From the NCBI GenBank assembly GCA_030998225.1, contig JAPYXD010000738.1, positions 1,798,001-1,862,000 on the forward strand: a stretch of DNA of 64,000 nucleotides. The letters run 5' to 3'. This DNA comes from Diplolepis rosae (lineage: Eukaryota; Arthropoda; Insecta; Hymenoptera; Diplolepididae). The number at the start of each line of letters is the position of its first letter. Position 1 is the first letter of the stretch. Both the position numbers and the translations under genes were made by a program. Shown in pieces: positions 1-10,889 of this stretch. Under the pieces are notes generated by a model, which saw nothing but the letters and a program-made list of their open reading frames with translations, ran no database searches and had not been told where the DNA came from.

Positions 1-241
1 ATCATCTTCGAGCGGGTCAGCCACCATCCCCTACTCCCTTTGGATTGAAAACAACTCTCATTTGCCCTACAATCTTTTGGTGGATCGTGGGGTACCTCGT
101 GATCTTCTCCTTCCTTTTGTTTTTTTGTGTTTCGTTAAGTGGGGTGTGTTATATAATAGCTTCGGTTTATTCCCATTATTTCTCAAAAGTGTCTTCGCGA
201 GTGCCATCGTCGTTTCCCTTTTTTGGTCCTTCTCGGGCCGA

Positions 242-1357
242 ATGATGGACGTTCCTGGATCTGAAGAGGCCGTTGCTGATTTCGATTTATCATTGCTGGA
301 TGATGTGGCTCAGCAATATACGGTTAACGGGGGAGACGCGTCTCCTTCTGGCAGTTCTTTAGATGCATATATAAATTTCTTTGATTTCTCGACTGGTGCT
401 GGGCGATGCGTTTCGAGATCGGATAGTTTATCTTTGCGCATTTCGTCGATAGAGGAGCGCTTAGGGATTTACCACGTTGCTGTTTGGGGTGTCAGGGCGG
501 ATACTATTCTCTCAACCTTCGCGGCTTGTTGTTCCGAACTTTTTGGATGGTCTGTGTCTGTTTCGAACTTCACGGTAATCCATAGGTTGGATGCTCGTCG
601 CACGGGGTTTTTGCTGAGTGTGTCATCCCTTGCCCTTAAACGGCAAATTTTGTTGAAGACTGCCGATTTTCAGCTTCGAGGGTTCTTCGTAGGATTCTGT
701 TGACATGTGTGTGGCTGTTGCTCTTAGTTTATTTTTTTGAATTCCAATGTCGTTGTTTTTATTGCCTAATTTTGTTTAGTTGCTTCTTATGCATATGTGC
801 AATTAATTAAAATTCTTTTTTCTTTTCAGGTTCTTATATTCGTGCGCCTCAAATTCCACCTGCCAGCTCTATGAGGCAGGTGTACAACTTAACCTCTTCT
901 TTGGTGCCTTGGTTGCGTTTTTTATGGTTCCTGACGCAGGAACTGATGTCAGGAGAACAGTCGAGTGGTGGAGCAAGCCGTGGACTCGAGCGAAGTGTGC
1001 ATGTTGATCTGCACACTCTGGCGGAGGCTTGTCGGGAGTCCCTTCACATAGTAGAAGGGTTGAACCGACTGGTGGTGGAGGACATCTCGCCCTTGCCTGC
1101 GCAGTATCGCCGAGTTTGCTGCCATTCGGTTCCTTCTGACATTTGTCTGGGGTAAATATCATTTCTTTTATTACTATCATTATTTTTTTTATTATTGGTT
1201 GTGTATATATATTTTGATTCATTGTTCATTTCTTTATAATTCTTTGTTTGTTTTCAGCGTCCAGGGTACCGAAGATAGGTTCTGTCGCTGTGGACGATAC
1301 GTGAGGATATCGACGTCGGAGCCTGCTCGATGTTCTTGCGGGTCCTTTACTGGCTAG
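242..1357 (+). CDS. Uncharacterised spliced gene, three candidate coding exons
   Basis: Candidate coding exons are 242-698, 830-1151 and 1258-1357. The second junction is well supported: a GGTAAAT donor at 1152 and a pyrimidine-rich TTTTCAG acceptor ending at 1257 keep the frame and lead to a TAG at 1355-1357. The first junction is weaker: the acceptor at 828-829 is good, but the only frame-compatible donor (GT at 699-700) is a poor match. Starting at the double ATG at 242, the product would be 292 residues. Exon 1 has a beta-alpha-beta look (VAVWGV, then a helix, then HRLDARRTGFLLSV), loosely like ORF1 or FP25-type nucleic-acid binding domains. The last exon holds two CxC pairs (CRC and CSC) 13 residues apart. 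Function unknown; it could be a host gene or a spliced relic of a retroelement ORF1. Confidence 0.45.
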
Positions 1358-1365
1358 TTACGAAG

Positions 1366-1457
1366 GTAATTAAACTCCTTTCCCTTTTTTTTTCGTTTGG
1401 TACTACCCTTTTCCTTTTCAAATTTTAGATTTTTAATTAATTATTTGTCTTTTTCAG
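1366..1457 (+). other. Probable 3'-UTR intron
   Basis: GT at 1366-1367 (GAAG/GTAATT) and a TCTTTTTCAG acceptor ending at 1457 bound a 92-bp intron just after the stop codon of the preceding gene. The following exon, 1458 to about 1560, has no clear coding frame and is read as UTR. Confidence 0.4.
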
Positions 1458-1560
1458 TACCGCGGCGTGAGGTAATTTACTGCCATCGGCCAGTGATCAG
1501 AGGACATCGGGCGTTTCCCGGACTACGGAATTCTCCGTATCATCCACGGATCTGACGTGT

Positions 1561-1928
1561 TCGTGTGGTTTTGTTGTATGTGTTTGTGTGTGTATGTTTT
1601 ACGTATTTTATGTATATTTTATATGTGTAGTATTTACAGATTTTGGCTTGTAAAATCCTGTTATTTCTCTTTTTTGAATATTTAAATATATATTAGGAAT
1701 TTAAACTGATCAGTCGGTAGAATGTATTGATTTGATTCAATTTAATAGAATACATACATTTTATTTTCTTTGATTTATCCTTCCAAGCCATTTCCTTAAC
1801 CTATCATAAATAGTGTTTAAGTTTGCTGACTATTTTTAATTTGACTAAATATTTTTAGTATTATCCACATATCTATGTAGGCATATGTGTGTAAAACTTT
1901 ATGTGTATACCCTGTAGGGTTTTCTTTT
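1561..1928. other. No gene seen
   Basis: AT-rich sequence with TG/TA runs. No open frame, RNA gene or terminal repeat is recognisable. The truncated 3' end of element A lies at its right edge; no matching 3' LTR is present here. Confidence 0.5.
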
Positions 1929-2481
1929 TCAATAATCTATACATATGCGTACATGTATATTATTCATACTTCTATAATTACTAGTGTTTTGTTGGTCAAA
2001 GGTTCGTTGTTCTATATTGGCGATCTCTTGCGATTTTTGATTCAATTCTAGGTGAATGTTGTTGATTTCTGATTTGACAATGTGGGTCTGTTTTCTCAAA
2101 ATTTTGCTAAGGTTATTTTGTCTGTCATGTAGTTCGTTGATAGCGTTATCATATTCTTCTGCGTCGTCGGAAGTCATCACTCCTATCACTGGTCCAATAA
2201 TTGATCCGATAAAGCCTAATAGGGGTGCTCTTCGTTTCTGCATACTTGGGGGTGGGTTTTCTGCTTTTGGTGTATCTTGTTTTATTTCTGCTAACATATT
2301 TTTTAATTCTTCATAATTATTTTCGATTTGTTTGACTTTTCCATTCAACAGGTCTACTCTAACTTCACTTCTGCAGTCTTCTTCTAGGGATTGGTCCAAA
2401 CATGTTGAATATACGTTGTTTATATCAGTTGATATGTTTTTAGATTGGAGATGTGCTTGTAGGTGCTGTGGATCCATATAC

Positions 2482-2993
2482 GAGGCAAAATTTGCCAAGT
2501 GTACCAGATGAAAAAATTCGATGTCACCGATTATCTTGAAATTTTGCAGGAATGTTGTATTAATATCAAGCAAAAAAAGCGCAAAAGGATTTTTCGTTAT
2601 CATCATTTGTTGTTAAAATACAGGGCCGCCAATTTCGCCATTTAATGAGATGAGTGTTTTTTCAAAAATTAATAGCTTATACTACACTTCTAAAAAAAAT
2701 ACCGATGTGAGACGACTCTTGAAGATTTTTACGTCTTCTTTTCAAAAAAAAAATACTGCTCTAGCGGGAAAAAATTTTTTTGCACAAATTTTGCGAATTA
2801 AAAATCTTATTTGCGTTTTTTTCGAAATGAGTCATTTTTGATTTTTTTAAAAACTATTTCATATGAAAGCGTTTTTCTCAAGCTTGAAAATGACCTATAA
2901 TACATCATGGGGTCTAGTTGTTAAATAGGGACTTATAACAATTGAAAGTGCGCCCGCTTACGCGTCGAGTAGCTGCAGCACTTACAGAACGCG
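2482..2993 (+). repeat. Left long terminal inverted repeat of Sola-like element
   Basis: About 512 bp, almost identical to the inverse of 5341-5852. Short open frames in it and in its partner are mirror translations of the repeat, not genes. Confidence 0.9.
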
Positions 2994-3164
2994 CGAGAAC
3001 TCGGAGATTGCAGGATAAAAAATAAAACGCGCTTAGAATGGAAGCAACATCATTATTTTTCAATAAACAATTACATATTTTGACTCGCCGACTAATTTTT
3101 ATGCAACAATACATTATATATTTACAGAATATTATGGTATTCAACAGAGCCTCTACAAAATTTT

Positions 3165-5182
3165 TTATTTTTCACACCTCTTTTTGACTTGCGCACTTTG
3201 TGTATTTTTTTTATTTTTGGGAAATGCAGTTGTTTCCAGTGATGACGAAAATTGGCGCAAAATGATAGTCATTTCAGTAGTGGGTACATAGGAATGGTAT
3301 TTTTGTGTACCTGGTATTGTTTTCGCTTCTTCAAAACGGCTTCTGAGAGCTACAGCAGTTTTTTCATAATCCATTTTAGAACAGAAAAAAATTTCTGTTT
3401 CTGCCAAATTTTTTTTCGCCCATTCATACAGTGCAAAGGGCGTTAAAATTTGATTTTCAGATGTAGCCTGCAAGCTACCTCGTGCTGCTAATCGTTTTAA
3501 ATTTCCGCCAATACCATCACATGGCCCTTTTCCATGTGCGTTTGCATGAAAATTCCATTCTGCGAAAATGTCAAAGTCTGTTTTGTGATGCAGGAGATTA
3601 GCGAAATTATGCTTGTTCTTAAAATGTTGCGATGCTCCATCAGTGAAATAGAAAATTTTTGTAGGCTTGTAATTTGCTTTTAAATAGTTCGTAATTATTT
3701 TTTGATATTCATAAACAGCAACTGTATCGTGACTTAGACAATAGCAACACCTTTGAATTTAAGATCGTTCTGTCTTTGATAATAAATTCCTATCGTGAAA
3801 ATCGTTGCCTGATTGTTATTCCAGTGGAAAGCTTGTGCGGAATTTTGCGCAATAAAAGCGTAATTCTCAGCAAAATCACAAAGAACTAGAAACTCACTTT
3901 CTTGTAAATTTTCTTTTAGGTTTTTCAAAAAGTGCGATTGTTCCTTGGCAATAAAAGAATGACTTTTCAGTTTCAAAATTCGACCACAAAATTCTTCCAC
4001 AAAATCTTCAACATCAACAAATTCATTGCGCAACGTACTACGATCAGTTTGGTGCCAAATTTGATATTCTACTCGATCGATGCAATGATTTTCGAAAACG
4101 GAAAGGAGATGACTTTGGAGACTATCTGTACCCGAGCATAACGAACATTCATTTAAAAAGCATTTAGGACCTGGTTTTTCACAAATAATCGTTTTAATGG
4201 CATCGTGGTAAGTTGCTATTGGATGATTAGATTCAAGTGTTAATTTTCCAATACCACTTCCATCTAGCATTAAATGGACATTTTCATGGTGAACACAAAC
4301 ACACACGGTATGCGTGCCACTAGAACCAGCAAGAACACAATTGCGTGGTCTAAGTTGAGAAAATGTAGAAAACCCAATTTTAACACCCTGATTTTGCTGC
4401 CGAAAGTTACTGTAAAGTTCGGAGAGATTACATAAAATGAGTCTCTTCTGCTGATGTTCACGGGAGCCATCTTCTTTTTTAACCGATACGTAATCTTTCT
4501 TACCTGGCAGCATGCGGCTATTTTCGTCATCGCTGTAAAAATTAACCACTAAATTTTTTACTTCAGCAGATAAAAGTCGACCTTTCTTCGGCATGGGAGA
4601 TGTTAGTATGCCATGTTCTTTAACTAACAGTATGGCTTTTTAGCTTGACGTTCAGAAACATTAAACTCGGCTGCTAGTCTCTTTCGCCCCCAAGTTTTTG
4701 GCGCGAGAGTCAAGAGTATAATTTTTTCTGAAGCACTTGTACTTGCCTTGCACTTTTCCTTAATTTGATTAAGAACCTCAACTGCTGATTTGTACTTGTC
4801 AATGTTGATATCGTTTTTCAATTTTTTTTCTTGAGGTTGAAACTCAAAGTCGGCATCCTAGAATAGTATAAATTTATAGCTGTGAGAAAATCTCTTCTAA
4901 TCTGATTTTCAAAAATCTCTTTCTCGAAAGTCCAGAATGTAATATAAATACCTTAGACACAATTTCAGGATTATCACTTTCAGAAGTACTGGTAAGTTAT
5001 TCTTTACAAAAGTTACTGGTTTTCCTTCTACATGTCCCACAAATTTTTGCGCCTTCTGGAAGACTAGGAAATTTTTCGCGGAGTTCCAATGTAACTCTTC
5101 TAATATCTTTGCGCGCGCTTTTGTGATTCTGAATATTCATAGGATTGCAACAATGGGTCAAAATAAGTTTTTTCTTAGGCAT
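3165..5182 (-). pseudogene. Sola-like transposase, spliced, with stop and frameshifts
   Basis: Exon 1 (5182-4952) begins MPKKKLILTHCCNP and has paired cysteines (GAKICGTC). A 94-bp intron (4951-4858, GTATTT...TTCTAG) joins in phase to exon 2. Exon 2 shows a helix-turn-helix-like segment (WGRKRLAAEFNVSERQ), the central KKDYVSV block, and the catalytic-looking core: CDFAENYAF near 3880, FTDGASQHF near 3640 and GKGPCDGIGG near 3510. The tail ends at 3165. Damage seen: an in-frame TAA at 4997-4999 and single-base frameshifts near 4640 and near 3740. The product would have cut and joined DNA at the terminal repeats. With near-identical ends but a broken gene, this copy was probably moved by another copy's enzyme or broke very recently. 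Confidence 0.75.
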
Positions 5183-5340
5183 GTTTTAACACTGTTATTG
5201 ATTGATTCACCTCACAACGCCAATTCAAATTTTCTCCGACAGAAAAATTTCTACGAAAGAAAAAAAATCTATGGAAAAAAAATTTGACAGTAGTCAATAG
5301 AGCGAAGAATAATAGAAAAGCGCTTCATTTTAAACTTTTT

Positions 5341-5852
5341 CGCGTTCTGCAAGTGCTGCAGCTACTCGACGCGTGAGCGGGCGCACTTTCAATTGTTGTA
5401 AGTCCCTATTTAACAACTAGACCCCATGATGTATTATAGGTCATTTTCAAGCTTGAGAAAAGCGCTTTCATATGAAATAGTTTTAAAAAAAATCAAAAAT
5501 GACTCATTTCGAAAAAAACGCAAATAAGATTTTTAATTCGCAAAATTTGTGCAAAAAAATTTTTTCCCGCTAGAGCAGTATTTTTTTTTTGAAAAGAAGA
5601 CGTAAAAATCTTCAAGAGTCGTCTCACATCGGTATTTTTTTTAGAAGTGTAGTATAAGCTATTAATTTTTGAAAAAACACTCATCTCATTACATGGCGAA
5701 ATTGGCGGCCCTGTATTTTAACAACAAATGATGATAACGAAAAATCCTTTTGCGCTTTTTTTGCTTGATATTAATACAACATTCCTGCAAAATTTCAAGA
5801 TAATCGGTGACATCGAATTTTTTCATCTGGTACACTTGGCAAATTTTGCCTC
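5341..5852 (-). repeat. Right long terminal inverted repeat of Sola-like element
   Basis: Partner of 2482-2993. The arm ends ...GGCAAATTTTGCCTC just before the ATAC target duplication. Differences are single bases, for example CATTTAATG against CATGTAATG near 2640 and its mirror near 5690. Confidence 0.9.
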
Positions 5853-6375
5853 ATACACGACAATCCTCCAATATGTACTGGTAATACGCCAGGGCTCAAC
5901 TTTGGCATAAAATAGTCCAGGGTTGTTTCTCAATGGTTGACTTTCATATTGTGTTGGGGTGAATGGGGTTGCAAAAATAATAACGATCAAGATCCAGGTC
6001 AATTTTTCCCGGCCTTGCCTGGGGTTTAGTTGGTCCATTCTGTTACTGGATGACGCTGCGTATCAGAAAATATGTATAAGTACTTTTCCAGATAGGTTTT
6101 ATTTAATCTTATCCCTTTACTCTGTTAAATTACTGTACTGTTGAATTTGGGGTTTTTGATTTATCAAAATTAAATTTTATGATCTTAATACATTTTATTT
6201 TGATCATTTTAAATATTCTACATGTGGTTACAGGGTCTATAGGTGTTATTATAACATATATATGTATTGGATATTACGCCTATTACAATGTGTTTAATAA
6301 AGTTCGAGTAGTGTGTGAGACATTTATTGAGTGATATAAATTAAATTTGGATTTTTTAATGTTATCTACAGGATC

Positions 6376-6926
6376 CTAAAAGTCCTCTTCCGTAACAGTG
6401 TAATTTTCTTTAAAATTTTTATCACGTTTTATTTTTCTTGAACAATTTTCTACTTTATGTCCTCGTAAATAACAATATTCGCAACATTGTTCCCACTTAT
6501 ATAGTTTAATGAGCATCCTACTTTCTTTGTCTTGACGCAAAACAAAAATATCTTCTACTTCATTATTAATATTTCGCTCTTCGCTAAAATAATAATTATC
6601 CTCTAGGTTTTTTAGAATTTTCCTTGCTGCCTCATGTTCAGCATTTTTAAGTTTGTTTTCGCCATTACTACTTTCTGAAAAAAATCTTATTACGTTTACA
6701 ATCTTTTATAGTACATGATGCGTAAAAAGTCCTATTATGAGCTGGTCCTTCTGACTTTATTAGGATATAAGAGGGTTTGGTAAATCCATATTCGGCTGAT
6801 AGCCCTTCCAACGCTCCCTTTGGATTCTTGAGGTGTTCCACATCTCCTTTGGGATGTATGTATGTGGGATAGATTTGTCCTCTGGGGAGTGGTGAGTCCA
6901 ATGTTGTGAAACCAGAAATGTCCTTC
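6376..6926 (-). pseudogene. Accessory dsRNA-binding plus zinc-knuckle ORF, element A
   Basis: Lies between integrase and env. A 3' splice site (TCTTCTCATTATAG, AG at 6927-6928) opens it. The frame contains a dsRBD-like core: the KGALEGLSAEYGF helix, SYILIKSEGPAHNRTFYAS (the classic GPAHxxTF loop), and, after a one-base frameshift near 6670, a final helix AEHEAARKILKNL. The C-terminal part holds CEYCYLRGHKVENC, a retroviral-type CX2CX4HX4C knuckle, and a basic stretch, ending at TAG 6376-6378. The expected ATG, kept in copy C, reads ATT here. Known dsRBDs bind duplex RNA; a role as an RNAi suppressor or RNA chaperone is inference. Broken by the lost start and the frameshift. Confidence 0.78.
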
Positions 6927-6942
6927 CTATAATGAGAAGACT
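6927..6942 (-). promoter_or_regulatory. 3' splice acceptor before the dsRBD ORF, element A
   Basis: Minus-strand TCTTCTCATTATAG followed by GAAGG. The same position in copy C is TTTTCTCTTACAG/GAAAATC, so the acceptor is conserved. It implies that the accessory ORF was translated from a spliced subgenomic RNA, as is known for env of gypsy. Confidence 0.55.
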
Positions 6943-6964
6943 ATTACTTTCTAATATTAAGTGA

Positions 6965-8273
6965 TTATTCGTAAGCTATTTTGAGTTTGTCTACGTGTTT
7001 TTGGAATAGGGTTTCGTTTTTGTCTTTCAAAATCGCTGTGTGTTTGTCCAAGAGTTTAATAATTTCGAAAGGTCCATAATATTTGCTGTCTAATTTACCG
7101 CGTTTCTCTAATTTTTCGTAATTGGGGAATGAACTAGGGGTACGGGGTATTTTTCCGAACACTAATTCGAATGGGGTGAATTTTGTTGCACTGTGGACAG
7201 ATGTGTTATAAGCAAACATGGCGAAGGGTAGCAGTTGATCCCAATCGTCATAATTTTCTGCATAGGCTCTAACATAATCCATTAGTACGGCATGGCTCCT
7301 TTCTAGTGAACCATTAGATTGTGGTTATTTGTTTTATTCCAAATATTTTTGATAAATTACTCAATAGGTTGTTCACAAATCCTTTTCCTTTATCGGTGAG
7401 AATTGCTTTTGGTGCTCCATACTGAGAAATAAGGTTTTTTGCTAATGCATGGGCTATTGTTGCTGCTGAAATGTCTGGAATTGGTACTGCTATGCAGTAT
7501 TTTGAAAGGTTGTCCTGCATGGTTAATATGTGCTTATTGCCGTCTGGGGTGGTTGGTAATTTGCCTACAGTGTATAAAGAAACTTTATCAAAGGTATCCA
7601 GGGGTGTATCTGTTATCAACATGGGTTCATGAATTTTGGCTCTTACAATTTTTTGGTCATGACAAATTTTGCCTTTTCTTACAAAATCAGTGACTTGTTC
7701 TTTGATTCCTGGCCAAAAGTACCTTTCTCGAATTCTTTGGTATGTTTTGTTAACTCCTTTATGGCCTCCGATCTTACTATTATGGTTTTCAGAAATTATT
7801 TCTAGACGTGACTCCTCAGGGGGTGTACTTACATTTCCGTAACACATACTTATCTTTATATTACTGTTTTCAAACTCGTTGATTATCATATTGAGCAGTT
7901 CTTCCTTCGTCAGGTCGTCTGTCAAGTCTCCTTGTCGCGAAATACGAAATTCGGTGATGTTTTCTCTGAATAGGGCCACTCTTAAATTATGGAGGGCTGT
8001 TTGGAGAATGGTTTTATCTATGTCGTCGAAATGTCGGTTTTTTATTATCAGTGAATATACATTATTTGGTCCTCTGGGGGTAATCAATACTTCTCCTATT
8101 TTTGGCTGTTTAATTTTTAATTCCTGTGGGTCTATTGCTCCGATGTCGATTAGTAATCTTCCTACAGGGGTGGTTACTTCAACATCAGCAGAAAGAAAAT
8201 GTACATAATTATTCCTTAAATATGTTAAGTTTTCTCTGCAGCTAAGAACTTTGAAGTTTGTCGTAGGGGCGTT
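6965..8273 (-). pseudogene. pol: pol integrase region, element A
   Basis: Continues the pol frame after an in-frame TAA at 8274-8276. It shows the pre-integrase segment, an HHCC finger in which the first cysteine is now glycine (VRKGKICHD), and the catalytic core. The first catalytic aspartate is tyrosine (SLYTVG, codon at 7572-7574), while the second (ILTDKGKGF) is kept. A small frame-changing deletion near 7312 removes the residues before QSNGSLERSH. After it the frame runs 7282-6965 with the C-terminal segment (YYGPFEIIKLLDKHTAILKD) that matches GPY/F-type chromatin or DNA-binding tails. Catalytically dead. Confidence 0.85.
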
Positions 8274-10889
8274 TTAGCTACAACCGGTGGGTAATTCTGG
8301 GGGGATGCTGGTGATAAGATTAGAAGTGTTTTTAGTCTTGTGATTATGTGTGTTTTCAGAGATTTTTTCCGAAAATTGAGGAATTTCCATGTCCATTCTG
8401 CGTGTCTTGTATCTAGTGGATGAAGTTACTGTATTGGGGTGGTCTTCTTTATTACTTGAATATGGGGTTGATATCGCTTTAGGTTCTTTGAATGTTGAAG
8501 GACTAACGTTTGCTAGCATGTCGGGTGTTGCAGGTATCTCAGGTCCAAAAGTTACGCTTTTCCGGGTCCGCAGAGGTGGATTGGGGGTAGGTTGATCTTC
8601 TTCATCAGAAGATGGGATTCCGGGTTCCAAATTTTCCTTTGTTTCTGGGTTCACCTCCTTTCCCAATTTTTGTGTTTCTTTCATCAATTTCTGTGCTGTT
8701 TCAATTGCTGTTTTAATTCGGATATCAAATTCAGTTTCACTTTCTGGTTCTAGTTCTTCAATGGCTTCTAGGAGTTCCTGATTGTCTTCACCTTCCAAAA
8801 CGGCTGTGATCTCGAGGATAGGGGCATCTTTTTTAGTGTCTTCTTTGTCTAGCCAATTTTCGCGAGCCTTTAAAGATTTTTCAAACAATAAAAATGAGTT
8901 TTCCAGGCTCTCTTTTGATGGCTTAGGTTTACTTTCTTCTGTATGTTTATTGTCATCATCACTAGGACTATCTTCACTATCGCTTATAGGTGGACTCACG
9001 ATTATTATAGGTCCTTCTTGTTGTTGTACTGTAAGAATTGGTTCTTCTTGTTCCTCGAAAGGGAATTCAGTTTCGGCCTGTGGTACATTTGCTGGGGCAC
9101 TTTTAGGTATGGTTGAGGGTGGATATGCTGCGGGGGGTAGATCTAAACTGGGTAGTAAACTTTTTCTTTTTCGGAGAATTGGGGGTGGTTCCAAGTCTTT
9201 TTCTGTATCATCAGAGCTACTGTCTTCTTTATAGTTAGGTCTTATCTTGACTTTTTGTTCTTCTGCTCGACGACGGATCAGTCGTTTACTGATGGTACTT
9301 TTATCTACTTCTGCTGTAGTAGAAGTACTGGATTTAGATCGAGATAGAGTAGGGTTGAGCTGCTTCGAAGTAGATGGGTTTGAAAGTTCACCCTTTAGCT
9401 TCGCTCCCTTTCTGGTGAAAATTGAGTACTTGTTCAGTAGGCCAGAGACTGAGGTTTTTGTTTGCGGTTTAGTGCTGGATTCTATTTTTTTAGACTGTCG
9501 AGTGAACATCGGCATTATTCTGGTGGGTAATTCTTGTATCTGTTTTAATGCTTCTGCGTTATTTTCTACTGGATTTCGAGACAGCGCGTCGGCATTGATG
9601 TTTAGTTCGCCCGGTTTATACTTAAATGTGTACTCGTAATCTTGTAACTTTAATCGCCATCGAATCAGTCTCTGCCCTGGGTCTTTGACCGAGTCTATCC
9701 ATTTTAGTGGCTCATGGTCGCTCATAAGAGTGAATTTTCTTCCATACAAATAGGGTCTGAATTTTGCTATTGCGTATAACACTGCTAAACATTCTTTCTC
9801 AGTGGTTGAATAATTTAACTCGGGTCCAGTTAGTGCCCGTGATAGGTATGTTACTGGCAGGTCCATATTTTGGACTTCTTGGCTTAATACAGTGCCAATT
9901 GCGAAACCTGATGCATCTGTTGTTACTGTAAATGGTTTATTAAAATCTGGATATTGTAAAATAGGGCTATTACATAGGGCTTGTCTTAATATTTTGAAAC
10001 TTTCTTCTTCTTCTTTTCCCCATTTAAATACTGCTTCCTTTTTCAAAAGATTCGTTAAAGGTTTTGCTATTGCGGAAAAGCCCTTTATAAATCTCCGGTA
10101 GTATCCTGCTAGCCCTAGGAACTGTTTGATATCTTTAGGGTTTTCGGGTTGGGGAAAACATTGCACAGCCTCTATCTTCTTTGGATCGGGTTTTACACCT
10201 TCGCTGCTAATGGTGTGACCCAAGTAAGCTATTTCTTTAAATAGAAATTCACATTTTTCGGGTTGCAGAGACAGGTTTGCTTCTTTTAATCGTTTCAGGA
10301 GTCTTCTTACCTTTTTTCCGTGTTCTTCTAGATTGTTTGCGTTTACAACTATGTCTTCTAGGTATACGAATAGTTCTGTTCCTTGCAGTCCTATTAACAC
10401 TTGATCCATTAGTCGTTGGAATGTGGCTGGTGAATTTTTTAATCCCATGGGCATTCTGACATATTCATACTGCCCATTTAATGATGAGAAAGCTGTCTTA
10501 GGTCTGTCCGCAGGGTCTACTTTTATATGGTGAAATCCACTCGCAAGGTGAAATACTGAAAAATATTGGGCTCTACCTAAATGATCAAGAATTTCGGAAA
10601 TATTTGGCAGAGGGTAAGCATCGCCAATCGTCTTTTCATTGAGAAGGCGGAAGTCGATCACTATTCTCCATTTTCTTTTTCCTGTGTGGTCCAATTTTTT
10701 AGGTATAATTAGTAATGGAAAGTTGAAGGGTGATTTTGAATTTTGAATGGCTCCTTCAGTTTTCATTTTAGTTATGACGCGTTCTATTTCTTCTTTCAGA
10801 GCTGGTGAAAACCGGTAAGGGCCCGTGTTTATCGGTATTTCGTCTGTTGTTTGTATTTTATGTTGTACCAGATGTCTAGAGGTTAGTGG
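8274..10889 (-). pseudogene. pol: pol reverse transcriptase-RNase H with long linker, element A
   Basis: In frame with the protease region across a TAA at 10890-10892. RT motifs are clear (FRLLNEKTIGDAYPLP, MPMGLKNSPATFQRLMD, FLGLAGYYRRFIKGF), but motif A reads FSVFHLASGF (Asp to His, codon 10548-10550) and motif C reads VYLEDIVV (first Asp of YLDD to Glu, 10356-10358). RNase H keeps TDASGFAIG, TTEKECLA, SDHEPLKW and NADALSR. After RNase H comes an unusually long linker of about 420 residues, rich in Ser, Pro, Glu and Lys, ending at the TAA at 8274-8276. RT activity is not expected. Confidence 0.9.

Larger units (their letters stand above)
2482..5852 (-). mobile_element. Sola-like DNA transposon inside env of element A
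   Basis: Termini are GAGGCAAAATTTGCC and its inverse, with arms of about 512 bp (2482-2993 and 5341-5852) differing at only a few sites. A 4-bp duplication, ATAC, flanks it (2478-2481, 5853-5856). Removing the element and one ATAC restores a continuous env frame across VVY-MDPQ, which fixes the ends exactly. The 4-bp duplication, GAG ends and a transposase with aspartates in the contexts CDFAENYAF, FTDGASQHF and CDGIGG suggest the Sola group; that family name is inferred, the transposon itself is certain. Near-identical arms point to a recent insertion. Confidence 0.88.
1929..6038 (-). pseudogene. env: env (F-like envelope), element A, interrupted
   Basis: The start (ATG at 6036-6038) gives a short hydrophobic leader and then a PLRNNPGLFYAK region matching PFNKNPGLFYGK in copy C. 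The frame is cut after VVY by a 3.37-kb transposon and resumes at MDPQ (about 2477). The remainder contains a basic stretch (QKRR) directly before PLLGFIGSI and GPVIGVMTSDDAEEYD, which resembles the cleavage site and fusion peptide region of insect errantivirus and baculovirus F-like envelopes, then a coiled-coil-like stretch. The frame ends at 1929, so the second half and the membrane anchor are absent. Homology to copy C (about 53174-53842) supports the call. Non-functional. Confidence 0.8.

Noticed and set aside
62..241. Hydrophobic N-terminal signal or membrane segment for the first gene
   Set aside because: A better start is the double ATG at 242; the upstream frame is likely untranslated sequence read by chance.
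2482..2640. Minus frame MMITKNPFALFLL... continuous with env, looking like an env N-terminus
   Set aside because: It is transposon TIR read through: the mirror copy at 5728-5852 has the same text, and the true env N-terminus lies at 5857-6038.
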